The notes beneath the pieces are model-generated. The model saw only the letters and a list, made by a program, of their open reading frames with translations, was not told the DNA's origin and searched no databases. Positions 1 through 8,514 of a stretch of DNA of 64,000 nucleotides are shown in pieces; the stretch's first letter is position 1, and every line of letters begins with the position of its first letter. Location of the stretch: the NCBI RefSeq assembly GCF_013410405.1, contig NZ_JACCFK010000001.1, forward strand, positions 5,084,001-5,148,000. The letters are read 5' to 3'. A program made the translations under genes and the position numbers. Origin of the DNA: Amycolatopsis endophytica. GTDB lineage: Bacteria > Actinomycetota > Actinomycetes > Mycobacteriales > Pseudonocardiaceae.

Positions 1-2
1 GC

Positions 3-187
3 CTCGAGTTCGTCGGGCAGCGCCGCCGCCGGCTGCGACAGATCACGCGGGGAGATCCGGATGCCGTCGTGGAGCAGGGCGAAGCCGAGCGCGCGAAGCT
101 TGTTCCGCAGCGCGCCACGGGCCGCGTTCGGCCAGTCCGGCAGCGAAAACGTGAGGACCGTCCAGGTCGACTGTGGGCACTTCCACC
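3..187 (-). CDS. PaaX-like regulator fragment, running off the left edge
   Basis: Read leftwards, this frame gives a stretch resembling the middle domain of PaaX-family repressors: W-T-V-L-T-F-S-L-P near 155, then a basic segment ending in A-L-G-F-A-L-L-H and G-I-R-I-S-P-R-D. PaaX proteins have the pattern W-x-x-V-x-x-x-L-P followed by L-R-W-L-G-F-G and W-I-S-P. The frame stays open further upstream (towards 290), but I see no recognisable winged-helix N-terminus and no convincing start. The gene is therefore either N-terminally degraded or badly diverged; its C-terminus lies outside the window. It is the only regulator fragment close to the promoter at 510. Confidence 0.4.
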
Positions 188-189
188 TC

Positions 190-509
190 GGTCGGGTATC
201 ACGGCCGGTCCGCTTGCTCAACACATTGAACTGCCCGTGTTCGGTGAAATGGCTGTCGAGGGGGAGGGGTCCGCGGCGATGGACCCGGGACTCGAGGACC
301 GGATCGTGCTGGTGTCCGGCGGAGGGGCGGCATCGGCGCGGGCATCCGGCCTCCCCACCGGCCTAGGGGGTTTCCCAAGCGGGCCTCGTCCAGCTGACGG
401 CGCTCTGTCGCCCGCACCGGCTGACCGGGCAACAGACGGTGTCGCCCGGCGTCGGTGCGTCGCCGGGCGGGGTGGCGGCCGGTCCCGCGCGGAGGCAGCC
501 AAGGATCGC
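190..509. other. Intergenic stretch without a recognisable gene
   Basis: All frames are open for long distances because of base composition, but none shows a family motif or a start with a good ribosome binding site. The minus-strand frames here are shadows of the hydrolase gene or run on from it. Confidence 0.5.
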
Positions 510-554
510 TTGACAGCCGCACCGCACCCTTGCCAATATCAGGAACCCTGATAT
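510..554 (+). promoter_or_regulatory. Promoter with 19-bp palindromic operator (copy A)
   Basis: TTGACA at 510-515 is followed after 18 bases by a -10-like CAATAT (534-539). A perfect palindrome, ATATCAGG-AAC-CCTGATAT (536-554), overlaps the -10, so a bound regulator should block RNA polymerase. The same arrangement, with equal -35 to palindrome spacing, recurs at 2953-2997. About 25 bases after the palindrome are also alike in the two copies, including the shared GGATCGGGTATG that leads into the start codon. Repressor identity is unknown. Confidence 0.75.
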
Positions 555-582
555 GCAACATCGGCGTTGGAAAGGATCGGGT

Positions 583-2358
583 ATGCCTGAGGACACCCGT
601 CCGAGGCGTCGGAGGACGCTGCTCGTCACCGCTGTCACGCTGGCCCTGCTGGCCGGGGTCCTCGTCGCCGCCGTGACGACGCGCAGCGAGGAAGCGACCG
701 CTGCCTCGTCGCTCGGCGCGTACCGGCCGGCGTCGCAGTACCACGAACGGGTCACCGAGTCGTTCTACCTGCCGATGCGCGACGGCACCCGGCTCGCGGT
801 GGCGCTCGACCGTCCCGCTGTCGGCGGCAAGGCGGCCCCGGGGCGCTTTCCGGTGCTGTGGCAGCACAGTCTGTCGATCGACCGCAAGCCCGAGGACGGC
901 GCGGGCCCGAAGACGGGCGGCATCCAGACGATGCCCACGCTCACCGACAACGGGTACGTCGTCGCGCAGGTCGCGCGGCGCGGGAACGGTCAGTCCTTCG
1001 GCGTCCGCCGCGGTTACAACGACCGGATCGAAGCGCTCGACGCCTATGAGGTCACCGAGTGGCTCGCGGCGCAGCCCTGGTCCGACGGCAACGTCGGCAT
1101 CTACGGCTGCTCGAACACCGGCGACGCGGCCATGCACGCCCTCACCACACGCCCGCCGCACCTCAAGGCCGTCCTCGCCGGATGTTTCTCCTGGGACAAA
1201 TATGACGCCTGGCGGGCCGGCGGGATCTCCGCGCAATGGGGCTTCGGTCCCTCCCGCACGATCGAGCAGGACATGGCCAACAACCCGGTCGACGGTGACG
1301 CGGACAAAACCCTGCTGCACGAGGCCGCCGTGGAGCACCAGCAGTCCACTGTGCTCGCCGACCTGTGGCGCTCGATGCCCTACCGCGACAGTTTCTCCCC
1401 GCTCGTCGCGTCCCGCTTCTGGTCCGAAGGCAGCGTCGGCACCTACGCCGACCAGATCCGCCGTTCCGGCGTCCCGGTCTACGTGATCGGCGGCTGGCGC
1501 GACGAGTTGCGCGGGCAGGGCATTGCGACGCTGCTGAACGTGCCGGGTTCCCGGCTGCTCATCGGCCCGTGGAAGCACTGCGAGAACGCGGGTTTCGCCC
1601 TCGTCGAGGAGGCACACCGGTTCTTCGACCAGCATCTCAAGGGCATCGACACCGGCATCGACGCCGAACCGCGGATCCATTACGCGACCCCGGACTCCGA
1701 TGTCCCGGACGCGACCGGCCTGGCGTGGAAGTCGGCCGGTACCTGGCCACCCGCGGGCTCCGTGGCCCAGCCGGCCCAGCTCGGCGGCGACGGCGTGCTC
1801 GGCTCGGCGTCGTCGGGCACGCGCGCGTTCACCGTCGACACAACGGTCCGCTGCCCGGTCGACGTCGGCAGCGGACCGGCCGCTCAACCGTGTCCCGTCG
1901 GCGGAATCGCGTGGACCGGCCCGGCACTGGAGCGTGACACCGAGCTGACCGGGACACCCGTCGCGGACCTGAGCGTGCGGCTCGACCGCGGCGATGCGCA
2001 CGTCTTCGCCTACCTCGAGGACATCGCGCCGGACGGCACCAGGACGGTGATCACCGACGGGCGTCAGCAGGTGTCACTGCGTGCCGAGCAGCCCGCGCCG
2101 TACGCCTTGCCCGCCGGCGTCCCGTGGCAGCGCGCCTATGCCCAGGACGCCGCACCGGTGAGGGCGGGCGAGGTCGTGCGCCTGCACTTCGCGATGTTGC
2201 CGACCTCGTACCAGGTGCGCGCGGGCCATCGGGTGCAGGTGACCGTGAGCGGCTACGACACCCGCGAGACCGGCGTCCTGCCCGACGCGAACGGAACCCG
2301 GATCGAGGTGCTCTCGGAGCCCGGTGCGCCGTCCTCGATATCGCTGCCCACCACCTGA
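583..2358 (+). CDS. CocE/NonD-family secreted hydrolase (X-Pro dipeptidyl-peptidase S15 type)
   Basis: A 591-residue alpha/beta hydrolase of the CocE/NonD family, which cleaves esters or acyl-proline-type bonds. The start at 583 has GGAAAGGA upstream; the ATG at 553 lies inside the operator. Residues 7-31 form a basic stretch (R-P-R-R-R-R-T) and a hydrophobic segment, so the protein is probably exported or membrane-anchored. The L-P-M-R-D-G-T motif is at 63-69. The nucleophile motif G-C-S-N-T-G places Ser at 177; Asp is probably 307 (G-G-W-R-D) and His 332 (G-P-W-K-H). The C-terminal third is the jelly-roll domain typical of the family. It shares its promoter design with the operon at 3027, so it may make the molecule that the operon imports. 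Substrate unknown. Confidence 0.85.
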   Translation: MPEDTRPRRRRTLLVTAVTLALLAGVLVAAVTTRSEEATAASSLGAYRPASQYHERVTESFYLPMRDGTRLAVALDRPAVGGKAAPGRFPVLWQHSLSIDRKPEDGAGPKTGGIQTMPTLTDNGYVVAQVARRGNGQSFGVRRGYNDRIEALDAYEVTEWLAAQPWSDGNVGIYGCSNTGDAAMHALTTRPPHLKAVLAGCFSWDKYDAWRAGGISAQWGFGPSRTIEQDMANNPVDGDADKTLLHEAAVEHQQSTVLADLWRSMPYRDSFSPLVASRFWSEGSVGTYADQIRRSGVPVYVIGGWRDELRGQGIATLLNVPGSRLLIGPWKHCENAGFALVEEAHRFFDQHLKGIDTGIDAEPRIHYATPDSDVPDATGLAWKSAGTWPPAGSVAQPAQLGGDGVLGSASSGTRAFTVDTTVRCPVDVGSGPAAQPCPVGGIAWTGPALERDTELTGTPVADLSVRLDRGDAHVFAYLEDIAPDGTRTVITDGRQQVSLRAEQPAPYALPAGVPWQRAYAQDAAPVRAGEVVRLHFAMLPTSYQVRAGHRVQVTVSGYDTRETGVLPDANGTRIEVLSEPGAPSSISLPTT

Positions 2359-2501
2359 GGGTCTGCGCAGGCCGTCCGCACAGCGCGGGAGCCAGCGGTG
2401 CCACCGCGCACGCGGAACGCTTGCGGATCAGCGGCGAGGACCTGGACGCACACGGGGTCCGTGCCCGCGGCGAAGTGCCCGTCGACGCGGCGCTTGAGGG
2501 A
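2355..2501 (-). pseudogene. Relic of an F420-dependent LLM-class oxidoreductase C-terminus
   Basis: The minus frame contains V-D-G-H-F-A-A-G-T-D followed by V-C-V-Q-V-L-A-A-D-P-Q-A-F. This is the signature end of luciferase-like F420-dependent oxidoreductases (consensus G-A-D-H-V-C-V-Q-V-L-T-x-D-P). Nothing upstream on that strand continues the domain, so only about 50 codons of the tail survive. Confidence 0.55.
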
Positions 2502-2568
2502 CCTGATCGACGTTCTCGGGGAAAAACCTGGGCGCAGCACGTTGTTCGCGTAGCCGGGAGCGAGCTCA

Positions 2569-2838
2569 CGTGCGCTGCTTGGCGTGGCGGGAGAGCAGGA
2601 GCACCGGGACGATCAGGACCGTCGTCCTGCCGAAGGCGGCCCGGAACGCGAAACCGGACGACTCGGCCGGGACCGGGCCCACGGTCGCCTTGGCCGACGG
2701 CGGCATCGAGGTGATCTGGTTCGCGCCGGTGCCGGGATGTCGCGGGCCGCGAGCTCTCCGGTGAGGTGCTGGGTCAACGCGGTCACGAGCAGCGCGCTGA
2801 TCCGCGATGCCTCCACCGATGAGCTGAAGTGGACCGTC
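2569..2838 (-). pseudogene. Relic of a DHA2-type MFS transporter C-terminus, frameshifted
   Basis: Two minus frames join near 2733. The first reads S-R-I-S-A-L-L-V-T-A-L-T-Q-H-L-T-G-E-L-A-A-R-D-I-P in pieces; the second continues A-N-Q-I-T-S-M-P-P-S-A-K and ends in a hydrophobic helix (T-T-V-L-I-V-P-V-L-L-L) and a basic tail. This resembles the last loop and helix of drug-resistance MFS proteins. It is short and disrupted, so the assignment is tentative. Confidence 0.4.
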
Positions 2839-2952
2839 ACCCCGGTGGACCGTCACCCCGGTGGACCCTCATCTTCGGTACCAACTCGCAGCGGCGTGCC
2901 CTGGCCTGGGCCCGCCCCTTTTCCGCCCACCGCGCGGCACGGGAGGTCGTGC

Positions 2953-2997
2953 TTGACAGCGCGGCCACCTCGTTGCAAGTATCAGGAAACCTGATAC
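2953..2997 (+). promoter_or_regulatory. Promoter with 19-bp palindromic operator (copy B)
   Basis: TTGACA at 2953-2958, 18 bases, then AAGTAT (2977-2982) as the -10. The perfect palindrome GTATCAGG-AAA-CCTGATAC covers 2979-2997 and overlaps the -10. Distance from TTGACA to TATCAGG is 27 bases in both copies. This drives the operon beginning at 3027 and should share its regulator with the hydrolase at 583. Confidence 0.75.
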
Positions 2998-3026
2998 ACA
3001 ACAGCGTCGTTGGAAGGGGATCGGGT

Positions 3027-3071
3027 ATGGGAACCGGACGGGACCGGCGGGCCGTGGTGGGTGCGGCATGA
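3027..3071 (+). CDS. 14-codon leader peptide overlapping the next start (ATGA)
   Basis: ATG at 3027 is preceded by GGAAGGGGATCGGGT, the same leader that precedes the hydrolase start at 583. It opens a frame of 14 codons, MGTGRDRRAVVGAA, whose TGA (3069-3071) overlaps the ATG of the MmgE/PrpD gene at 3068. The layout fits translational coupling. It could instead be the leftover start of a gene that once followed this promoter. Translation is not proven. Confidence 0.45.
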   Translation: MGTGRDRRAVVGAA

Positions 3072-4474
3072 CCGCTCCGGCGCCGGAGCGACTGTCCTTC
3101 CGGCTCGCCGAAACGCTCACCTCCCTCAAACCCGGCGACCTTCCGGCGGACGTCCTCGACGCCGCCGCGGTGTCCCTGGTGGACCAGGTCGGCGTCGCGC
3201 TGGGCGGGGCCGGTCTCGGTGAGGGGTGCGGCGCCTTCGCCGATCTCGCACGGTGCGAGGGCGGCACTCCGCAGTCCACGCTGCTCGGCTTCGGTGGGCG
3301 GGTTCCGGCCGCTGCCGCGGCTTCGGTGAACGGCGCGCTCGCCCACGCCCTCGACTACGAGGACTCCGTCGACGGGCTTCCGGTGCATCCGCACGCCCAG
3401 GTCGTTCCCGCCGCACTCGCCCTGGCGGAGGCGCACGACCTCGACGGCGCCGCGTTGCTGGCCTCGATCGCGGTGGGCTGCGACCTCACGTGCCGACTCG
3501 CCGCCGCGACCGGGACCGAGCTGGCCGGCCACGGCTGGTACCCGCCCCCGCTCGCCGGTGCGCTGGGCGCCACCGTCGCCAGTGCGCACCTGCTCGCCCT
3601 GGGGCCAGGGCACACCGTCGACGCGCTGTCGCTGGTACTGATGCAGATGGGCGCCCCGGGGGAGATCAAGTACAGCCCCCGGTCACTGGTCCGCGGCATC
3701 CGGGACGGCTTCGGCGCGAACGCGGCCGTACGCGCCGTCCAGCTCGCGGCCGCGGGCATCCGCGGTTTCGACGCGCCGCTGGAGGGCCGGGCGGGATTCT
3801 TCGCGACGCACGTGTCCGGGCAGTACCGGCCGGAGGCGCTCCTCGACGGACTGGGGGAGACCTTCGCCGGGCCGCGGGTCAGCTACAAGCCGTGGCCCAG
3901 CTGCCGGGGCACGCACTCCTTCCTCGAGGCCGCGCTGGACCTGCGCGACGAGGCGGTTCCGGCCGGGATCGAGGCGATCGACCTCGCGGGAGCCCCGGTG
4001 AACGTGATGCTGGCCGAGCCACCGGAAGCCAAGCGCGCCCCGGCTTCGGCGATCGATGCCAAGTTCAGCCTGCCCTTCACGGTGGCCACCGCGTTCGTCG
4101 ACGGACGGGTCGACCTCGGCTCGTTCACCTCCTTGGAACGGTCCGAGGTGCTCGAACTCGCGCGGCGCGTGACCTTCACCGCCGATCCCGCCTGGGACGT
4201 GCCGGACCGCATGACCTCGGCCCGCATGACGGTGCGACTGCGCGACGGGCGCGTGCTGCACCGCCGGATCGACGTCCCCCTGGGCAATCCCAGCCGCCCG
4301 CTGAGCGACGACGCGCTGCGGGCGAAGTTCGCCGCCTGCGCTCGCCACGCTCCCCAGCCGCCGCCCGACCCCGCACAGCTGGCCGCCGACCTGCGCGGCA
4401 TCGCCCGCGAACCCAGCGTCCGTGCCGTCCTGGGCCGCCACTTGCCCGAGGAGACCCGATGCCCGTCGAACTGA
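3068..4474 (+). CDS. MmgE/PrpD family protein
   Basis: 468 residues, the usual size for this family, which includes 2-methylcitrate dehydratase PrpD, cis-aconitate decarboxylase and many uncharacterised dehydratases or epimerases acting on small carboxylic acids. Recognisable features are the N-terminal all-helical half with H-A-L-D-Y-E-D near residue 95 and the Y-K-P-W-P-S-C-R-G-T-H segment in the middle. The ATG overlaps the leader peptide stop. It is the first full gene of the operon and sits before CapA and a peptide-type importer, not with citrate synthase or lyase genes, so a methylcitrate-cycle role is unlikely. Real substrate unknown. Confidence 0.85.
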   Translation: MTAPAPERLSFRLAETLTSLKPGDLPADVLDAAAVSLVDQVGVALGGAGLGEGCGAFADLARCEGGTPQSTLLGFGGRVPAAAAASVNGALAHALDYEDSVDGLPVHPHAQVVPAALALAEAHDLDGAALLASIAVGCDLTCRLAAATGTELAGHGWYPPPLAGALGATVASAHLLALGPGHTVDALSLVLMQMGAPGEIKYSPRSLVRGIRDGFGANAAVRAVQLAAAGIRGFDAPLEGRAGFFATHVSGQYRPEALLDGLGETFAGPRVSYKPWPSCRGTHSFLEAALDLRDEAVPAGIEAIDLAGAPVNVMLAEPPEAKRAPASAIDAKFSLPFTVATAFVDGRVDLGSFTSLERSEVLELARRVTFTADPAWDVPDRMTSARMTVRLRDGRVLHRRIDVPLGNPSRPLSDDALRAKFAACARHAPQPPPDPAQLAADLRGIAREPSVRAVLGRHLPEETRCPSN

Positions 4475-5583
4475 ACTTCGTCGGTGACCTGATGCTGTCC
4501 GCGCCCGGCCCCGCCCGGTACTTCGACAGCGCCCGCACCCGGCTGCGCGAGGCCGACATCGCGATCGGTCACCTCGAATGGCCGCACACCGACCGCGGCC
4601 AGGTGTGCGTGGTGGACATCCCGGCCCCGGCGAACCCGCCCTCGGCCATCGACGTCCTCGCCGAGGCCGGGTTCGACGTGCTGACGATGGCGGGCAACCA
4701 CATGTTCGACCAGGGCCCGTACGGGATCGAGGACGCGGTCACCGCGTTGCGGCGCAACGGTCTGGCGCACACCGGTGCCGGAATGACGCTCGACGAGGCG
4801 CGGACACCGGCCGTGGTCGAACGGGACGGAGTGTCGGTCGGTTTCCTGAGCTACAACGCGGTCGGCCCGCGCGAGTCCTGGGCGACGCCGGTCAAGGCCG
4901 GGGTCGCGCCGGTCCGGGTGCTGAACCACTACGAGCTGGACGTCGCCTCGCCCGGCAGCGCGCCGGCCGAGTTCACCTCGCTCGATCCCGAGACGCTCGA
5001 CGCGATGCGCGAGGACATCGCGGCACTGAGGTCCGAAGTGGACGTCGTATGCGTGTCGCTGCACAAGGGGATGGGGTTCGTGCACGCGAAGCTGGCGCAG
5101 TACGAGCGCCCGCTCGCGCACGCGGCGGTCGACGCCGGGGCGGACGTCGTCATCGGGCACCACGCGCACATCCTCCGCGGTGTCGAGGTCTACCGCGGGC
5201 GGCCGGTGTTCCACGGCATCAACCACTTCGTCGCCGCCTACACGCCGGAGACGGATCCGCTGGGACGCCACGGGAACCGGCCGCGGCCACGCAACGCGCC
5301 GAGCCTGGACTTCTTCACGCCCGACCCCGGTGAGGCCCCGTTCCCGTTCCCGCGCGACTCCCGGCACACCATCATCGCGAAGGTCGTGGTGGATGCCGGG
5401 GGAGTGGCCGAGGCCGGTTTCGTTCCGTGCCACATCGGTGGCGACGCCCGCCCCGTCCTTCATGGCGACGACGACCAGGGCCGTCGGACGATCGGCTACA
5501 TGCGGCAGATCACGGCGGACGCCGGCCTGTCGGCGACCATCGTCGAGCGGAACGGGGAGGCGACGTTTTTCACCCGCTCCTGA
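4459..5583 (+). CDS. CapA family protein (metallophosphatase fold)
   Basis: 374 residues. The start at 4459 overlaps the preceding gene by 16 bases, showing co-translation. Family hallmarks: N-F-V-G-D-L-M-L at the N-terminus (metal-binding Asp), M-A-G-N-H-M-F-D-Q-G near residue 78, and I-G-H-H-A-H-I-L-R-G-V-E near 230, the metal-binding His cluster of calcineurin-like enzymes. CapA/PgsA proteins act in poly-gamma-glutamate export, but this one has no membrane anchor or signal peptide and no PgsB/PgsC partners, so it is probably a cytoplasmic phosphoesterase or amide hydrolase of the same fold. In this operon it may process the imported compound. Confidence 0.8.
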   Translation: MPVELNFVGDLMLSAPGPARYFDSARTRLREADIAIGHLEWPHTDRGQVCVVDIPAPANPPSAIDVLAEAGFDVLTMAGNHMFDQGPYGIEDAVTALRRNGLAHTGAGMTLDEARTPAVVERDGVSVGFLSYNAVGPRESWATPVKAGVAPVRVLNHYELDVASPGSAPAEFTSLDPETLDAMREDIAALRSEVDVVCVSLHKGMGFVHAKLAQYERPLAHAAVDAGADVVIGHHAHILRGVEVYRGRPVFHGINHFVAAYTPETDPLGRHGNRPRPRNAPSLDFFTPDPGEAPFPFPRDSRHTIIAKVVVDAGGVAEAGFVPCHIGGDARPVLHGDDDQGRRTIGYMRQITADAGLSATIVERNGEATFFTRS

Positions 5584-5656
5584 CGAGCACCACGGCGTAG
5601 TTCCGCCCCGTCGAAACCGCTCAGCGGCGAGCGGTTCCTCCAGGAAGGTCGCGGGT

Positions 5657-6598
5657 ATGGGCAAGCTCGTTCTCCGGCGCCTCGCGTTCGGGATACCACT
5701 CCTCTTCGTCGTCACCGTCGTGACGTTCCTGCTGGTGGCGATCTCACCCGGCGACGCGGCGCGGATACTGGCCGGTCCCGAGGCCGGCCCGGCCGAATAC
5801 GAAGCCCTGCGGCAGCAACTGGGGCTGGACGATCCGCTGCCGGTGCAGTACTGGCACTGGTTGCAGGACGCACTGCACGGTGACCTGGGCACGTCGATCG
5901 TGAACGGCTCGCACGTCGTCCAGTCGCTCAACGACCGCCTCGGCGTCACGCTGTCGCTGGTCGTGCTGGCCACGGTGCTCTCCACGGTGATCGGCATCCT
6001 CCTGGGGTGCCTGAGCGCCCACCGGGGCGGGGTGCTCGGCCGGCTGGTCGACTTCGGTGCGGTCATCGGCTCGGCGTTGCCGCAGTTCTGGCTGGGCCTG
6101 GTCATCGTCACGATCTTCTCCACCCGCCTGCATCTGTTCCCCGCCGTCGGATACGTGGACCCCGGCGAAAGTCCGGTGCAGTGGTTGCGTTTCCTCGCCC
6201 TGCCGGTGCTCACGCTGGTCGTCGGCGGACTGGCCGGGATCGCGAAACAGACCCGGGACGCGATGCTGACCGGCCTGTCCGCCGAGTACGCCGTCGCGCA
6301 CCGCGCCGACGGTGTGCCGGAACGGGTCATCGTCTACCGGCACGTGCTGCGCAACTCGGCACCGCCGGTCATCGCCGTGGTCGGTATCCACTTCGTGGGC
6401 GCGCTGAGCGGCAGCGTGCTCGTCGAGCAGATCTTCGGCTTGCCCGGGCTCGGCAGCCTCGCCGTGACCGCGACGACCCAGAGCGACATCCCGGTGATCC
6501 AGGGCATCGCGCTCTACTTCGGAATCATGGTCGTCCTGGTCAACCTCGGACTCGACCTCGTGTACCGGAAGATCAACCCGAAGGTGGACGTGTCATGA
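5657..6598 (+). CDS. Peptide/nickel-type ABC transporter permease (DppB-like)
   Basis: 313-residue membrane protein with AGGAAGG eleven bases before the ATG. It begins with a helix (residues 7-28), then the family motif G-L-D-D-P-L-P-V-Q-Y-W-H-W-L, and ends with D-I-P-V-I-Q-G-I and a terminal helix, as in DppB/OppB. The EAA-type loop (Y-A-V-A-H-R-A-D-G-V-P) that contacts the ATPase is near residue 215. It pairs with the permease half of the next gene. Confidence 0.9.
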   Translation: MGKLVLRRLAFGIPLLFVVTVVTFLLVAISPGDAARILAGPEAGPAEYEALRQQLGLDDPLPVQYWHWLQDALHGDLGTSIVNGSHVVQSLNDRLGVTLSLVVLATVLSTVIGILLGCLSAHRGGVLGRLVDFGAVIGSALPQFWLGLVIVTIFSTRLHLFPAVGYVDPGESPVQWLRFLALPVLTLVVGGLAGIAKQTRDAMLTGLSAEYAVAHRADGVPERVIVYRHVLRNSAPPVIAVVGIHFVGALSGSVLVEQIFGLPGLGSLAVTATTQSDIPVIQGIALYFGIMVVLVNLGLDLVYRKINPKVDVS

Positions 6599-8514
6599 CC
6601 AAGGCCCTCGTAGCCGAACCGCAGGTCCGGGCGCAGGCGCCGGTGACCCGTCGTCCCGGCCTGTTCCGCCGGTTCGCACGCAAACCCCTGCCCGTCGTCT
6701 CGGCTCTGTTCCTCCTGCTGGTGATCGTGGCGTGCGTGTGCGCGCCGCTGCTCGCGCCCTACCCGTTCGACGACACCGACTACGTCAACGCCTCCAGCGG
6801 CCCGTCCGGCGTGCACCTGCTCGGCACCGACACCCTCGGCCGCGACGTGCTGTCCCGTCTGCTCTTCGGCGGCGTGCACACCCTGTTGTCGGCGGCACTG
6901 ACCGTGGCGTTCGCCTTCGTCGCCGGGTTTCCGCTGGGGATGCTGGCCGGGTACCGGGGCGGGCGCTGGGACCGGGCGATCGGCTGGTGCACCGACGGTC
7001 TCCTGGCGCTGCCGCCGACCATCTTCCTGCTCGCGGTGCTCGCCGTGTTCCCGCACGATCTCAACATCGCCATGGCCGTGTTCGGGTTGCTGATCTCGCC
7101 GGCGCTGGCGAAGGTCGTGCGGGCCGTCGCGCTGGGTGTGCGGCAGGAGCAGTACATCGACGTCGCGCGGGTGTCGGGTCTGGGTGACCTGCACATCGTG
7201 CGCGCCCACGTCGTCAGCAAGCTCGCCGGTGCCGTCGTGGTGCAGCTGTCGCTGATCGGCGGTGTCGCGATCCTCATCGGCAGCGGGCTCGACTTCCTCG
7301 GCCTCGGCCCGCAACCACCCACGCCCACCTGGGGCACCATGGTCTCCGACGCGGCCGAGAGCCTGCACCAGCATCCCTGGCTGCTCGTGCCGACCGGAGG
7401 CGTGCTGGCGCTGGTCGTCCTCGCGCTGTGGTTCGCCGGTGACGGCCTGCGGGACTCGCTGGCCGAGCGGTGGATGGGACCGCCGCCCTCGGCCGCGCGA
7501 CGCCGAATGCCCGCCCCGCCCGCCGGGCCGCCCACTGTCCCGAGTGGACCGGAGGTCTTCCGGCTGGCCGGGCTCACGGTCGGTTTCGAGCGGGCGGGTG
7601 GCGTGCAGCCGGTCGTCGAGGACGTGGCGCTGGCGATCGCGGCGGGGGAGATCGTCGCGGTGCTCGGCGAGTCCGGTTGCGGCAAGAGCATCACCGCCCG
7701 CGCCGCCGCGGGAGTGCTGCCGCCCGCGGCCCACGTCCTCTCCGGTACGGTCACGCTCGACGGGACGGTGCACGACGCCCGCCGCGGCGGCAGGGGAATG
7801 CCCCGCGGCAACGGGGTATCGGTCATCTTGCAGGAACCCGTGGCAGCGCTGGATCCCTCGCTGCCGGTGGGGAAGATTCTGGCCGGCTCGATCCGGCGGC
7901 ACACCGGCGCGGGCCGGGCGGAGGCGCGCGCCCTGGCGGCCGAGGTGCTCGACAAGGTCGGCATGCCCGATCCGGAGTCGGTCCTGCGCCGTTACCCGCA
8001 CGAGCTGTCCGGTGGGATGGCGCAACGCGTGTGCATCGCCCGCGCACTGGCCGGACGCCCGAAGGTGCTGATCGCCGACGAACCGACCACCGCGCTCGAC
8101 GTGACGGTGCAGGCGGGGATCCTCTCGCTGCTGCGGGACCGGCAGGCCGAAGACGACCTCGCCATCCTGTTCGTCACCCACGACTGGGGCGTCGTCGCCG
8201 ACGTCGCCACCCGATGCGTGGTCATGTACGCGGGCCAGGTCGTCGAAACCGCGTCGGTCGACGAGCTGTTCACCTCGCCACGGCACCCCTACACCCGGGC
8301 ACTGCTCGCGGCGAACCCTACCGGCGGCGCGCCCGGTGAGCGGCTCGCGACCCTGCCGGGCCGGGTGCCCCGCCCCGAGGAATGGCCCGGCGGCTGCCGG
8401 TTCAGCGCCCGCTGTCCACTCGCGACACCGGACTGCGACGCCGCGCCGGTCCCGCTCGTGGACCTGGGCGGTGACCGTGCGGTGCGCTGCATCCGAGGAG
8501 AGGCCAATGTCTGA
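6595..8514 (+). CDS. Fused ABC permease-ATPase (DppC-DppD type)
   Basis: 639 residues, ATGA overlap with the previous stop. Residues about 30-295 are a DppC-like permease ([12 protein letters not shown] near 80; about six helices). A Pro/Ala/Arg-rich linker follows (about 295-320), then a complete ATPase: Walker A G-E-S-G-C-G-K-S near 358, signature L-S-G-G-M-A-Q-R near 470, Walker B V-L-I-A-D-E-P near 491, and the C-terminal oligopeptide-ATPase extension with its Cys cluster. Such fusions are known in Actinobacteria. They fix a 1:1 permease to ATPase ratio; the second ATPase is a separate gene. Confidence 0.9.
   Translation: MTKALVAEPQVRAQAPVTRRPGLFRRFARKPLPVVSALFLLLVIVACVCAPLLAPYPFDDTDYVNASSGPSGVHLLGTDTLGRDVLSRLLFGGVHTLLSAALTVAFAFVAGFPLGMLAGYRGGRWDRAIGWCTDGLLALPPTIFLLAVLAVFPHDLNIAMAVFGLLISPALAKVVRAVALGVRQEQYIDVARVSGLGDLHIVRAHVVSKLAGAVVVQLSLIGGVAILIGSGLDFLGLGPQPPTPTWGTMVSDAAESLHQHPWLLVPTGGVLALVVLALWFAGDGLRDSLAERWMGPPPSAARRRMPAPPAGPPTVPSGPEVFRLAGLTVGFERAGGVQPVVEDVALAIAAGEIVAVLGESGCGKSITARAAAGVLPPAAHVLSGTVTLDGTVHDARRGGRGMPRGNGVSVILQEPVAALDPSLPVGKILAGSIRRHTGAGRAEARALAAEVLDKVGMPDPESVLRRYPHELSGGMAQRVCIARALAGRPKVLIADEPTTALDVTVQAGILSLLRDRQAEDDLAILFVTHDWGVVADVATRCVVMYAGQVVETASVDELFTSPRHPYTRALLAANPTGGAPGERLATLPGRVPRPEEWPGGCRFSARCPLATPDCDAAPVPLVDLGGDRAVRCIRGEANV

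Noticed and set aside
553..582. Upstream ATG of the CocE-type hydrolase
   Set aside because: It overlaps the operator palindrome and lacks a ribosome site, whereas ATG 583 has one and gives the expected basic signal sequence.
199..2001. 600-codon minus-strand open frame
   Set aside because: It mirrors the hydrolase at 583-2358. Its translation is Arg/Gly/Val-rich without any family motif, as expected of an antisense frame in high-GC DNA.
3883..6330. 815-codon minus-strand open frame over MmgE, CapA and permease genes
   Set aside because: Shadow of three well-recognised plus-strand genes; no motifs and no plausible start context.
6007..6594. Long upstream extension of the permease-ATPase fusion
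   Set aside because: It overlaps the previous permease in another frame and carries no motif; the ATGA start at 6595 fits.
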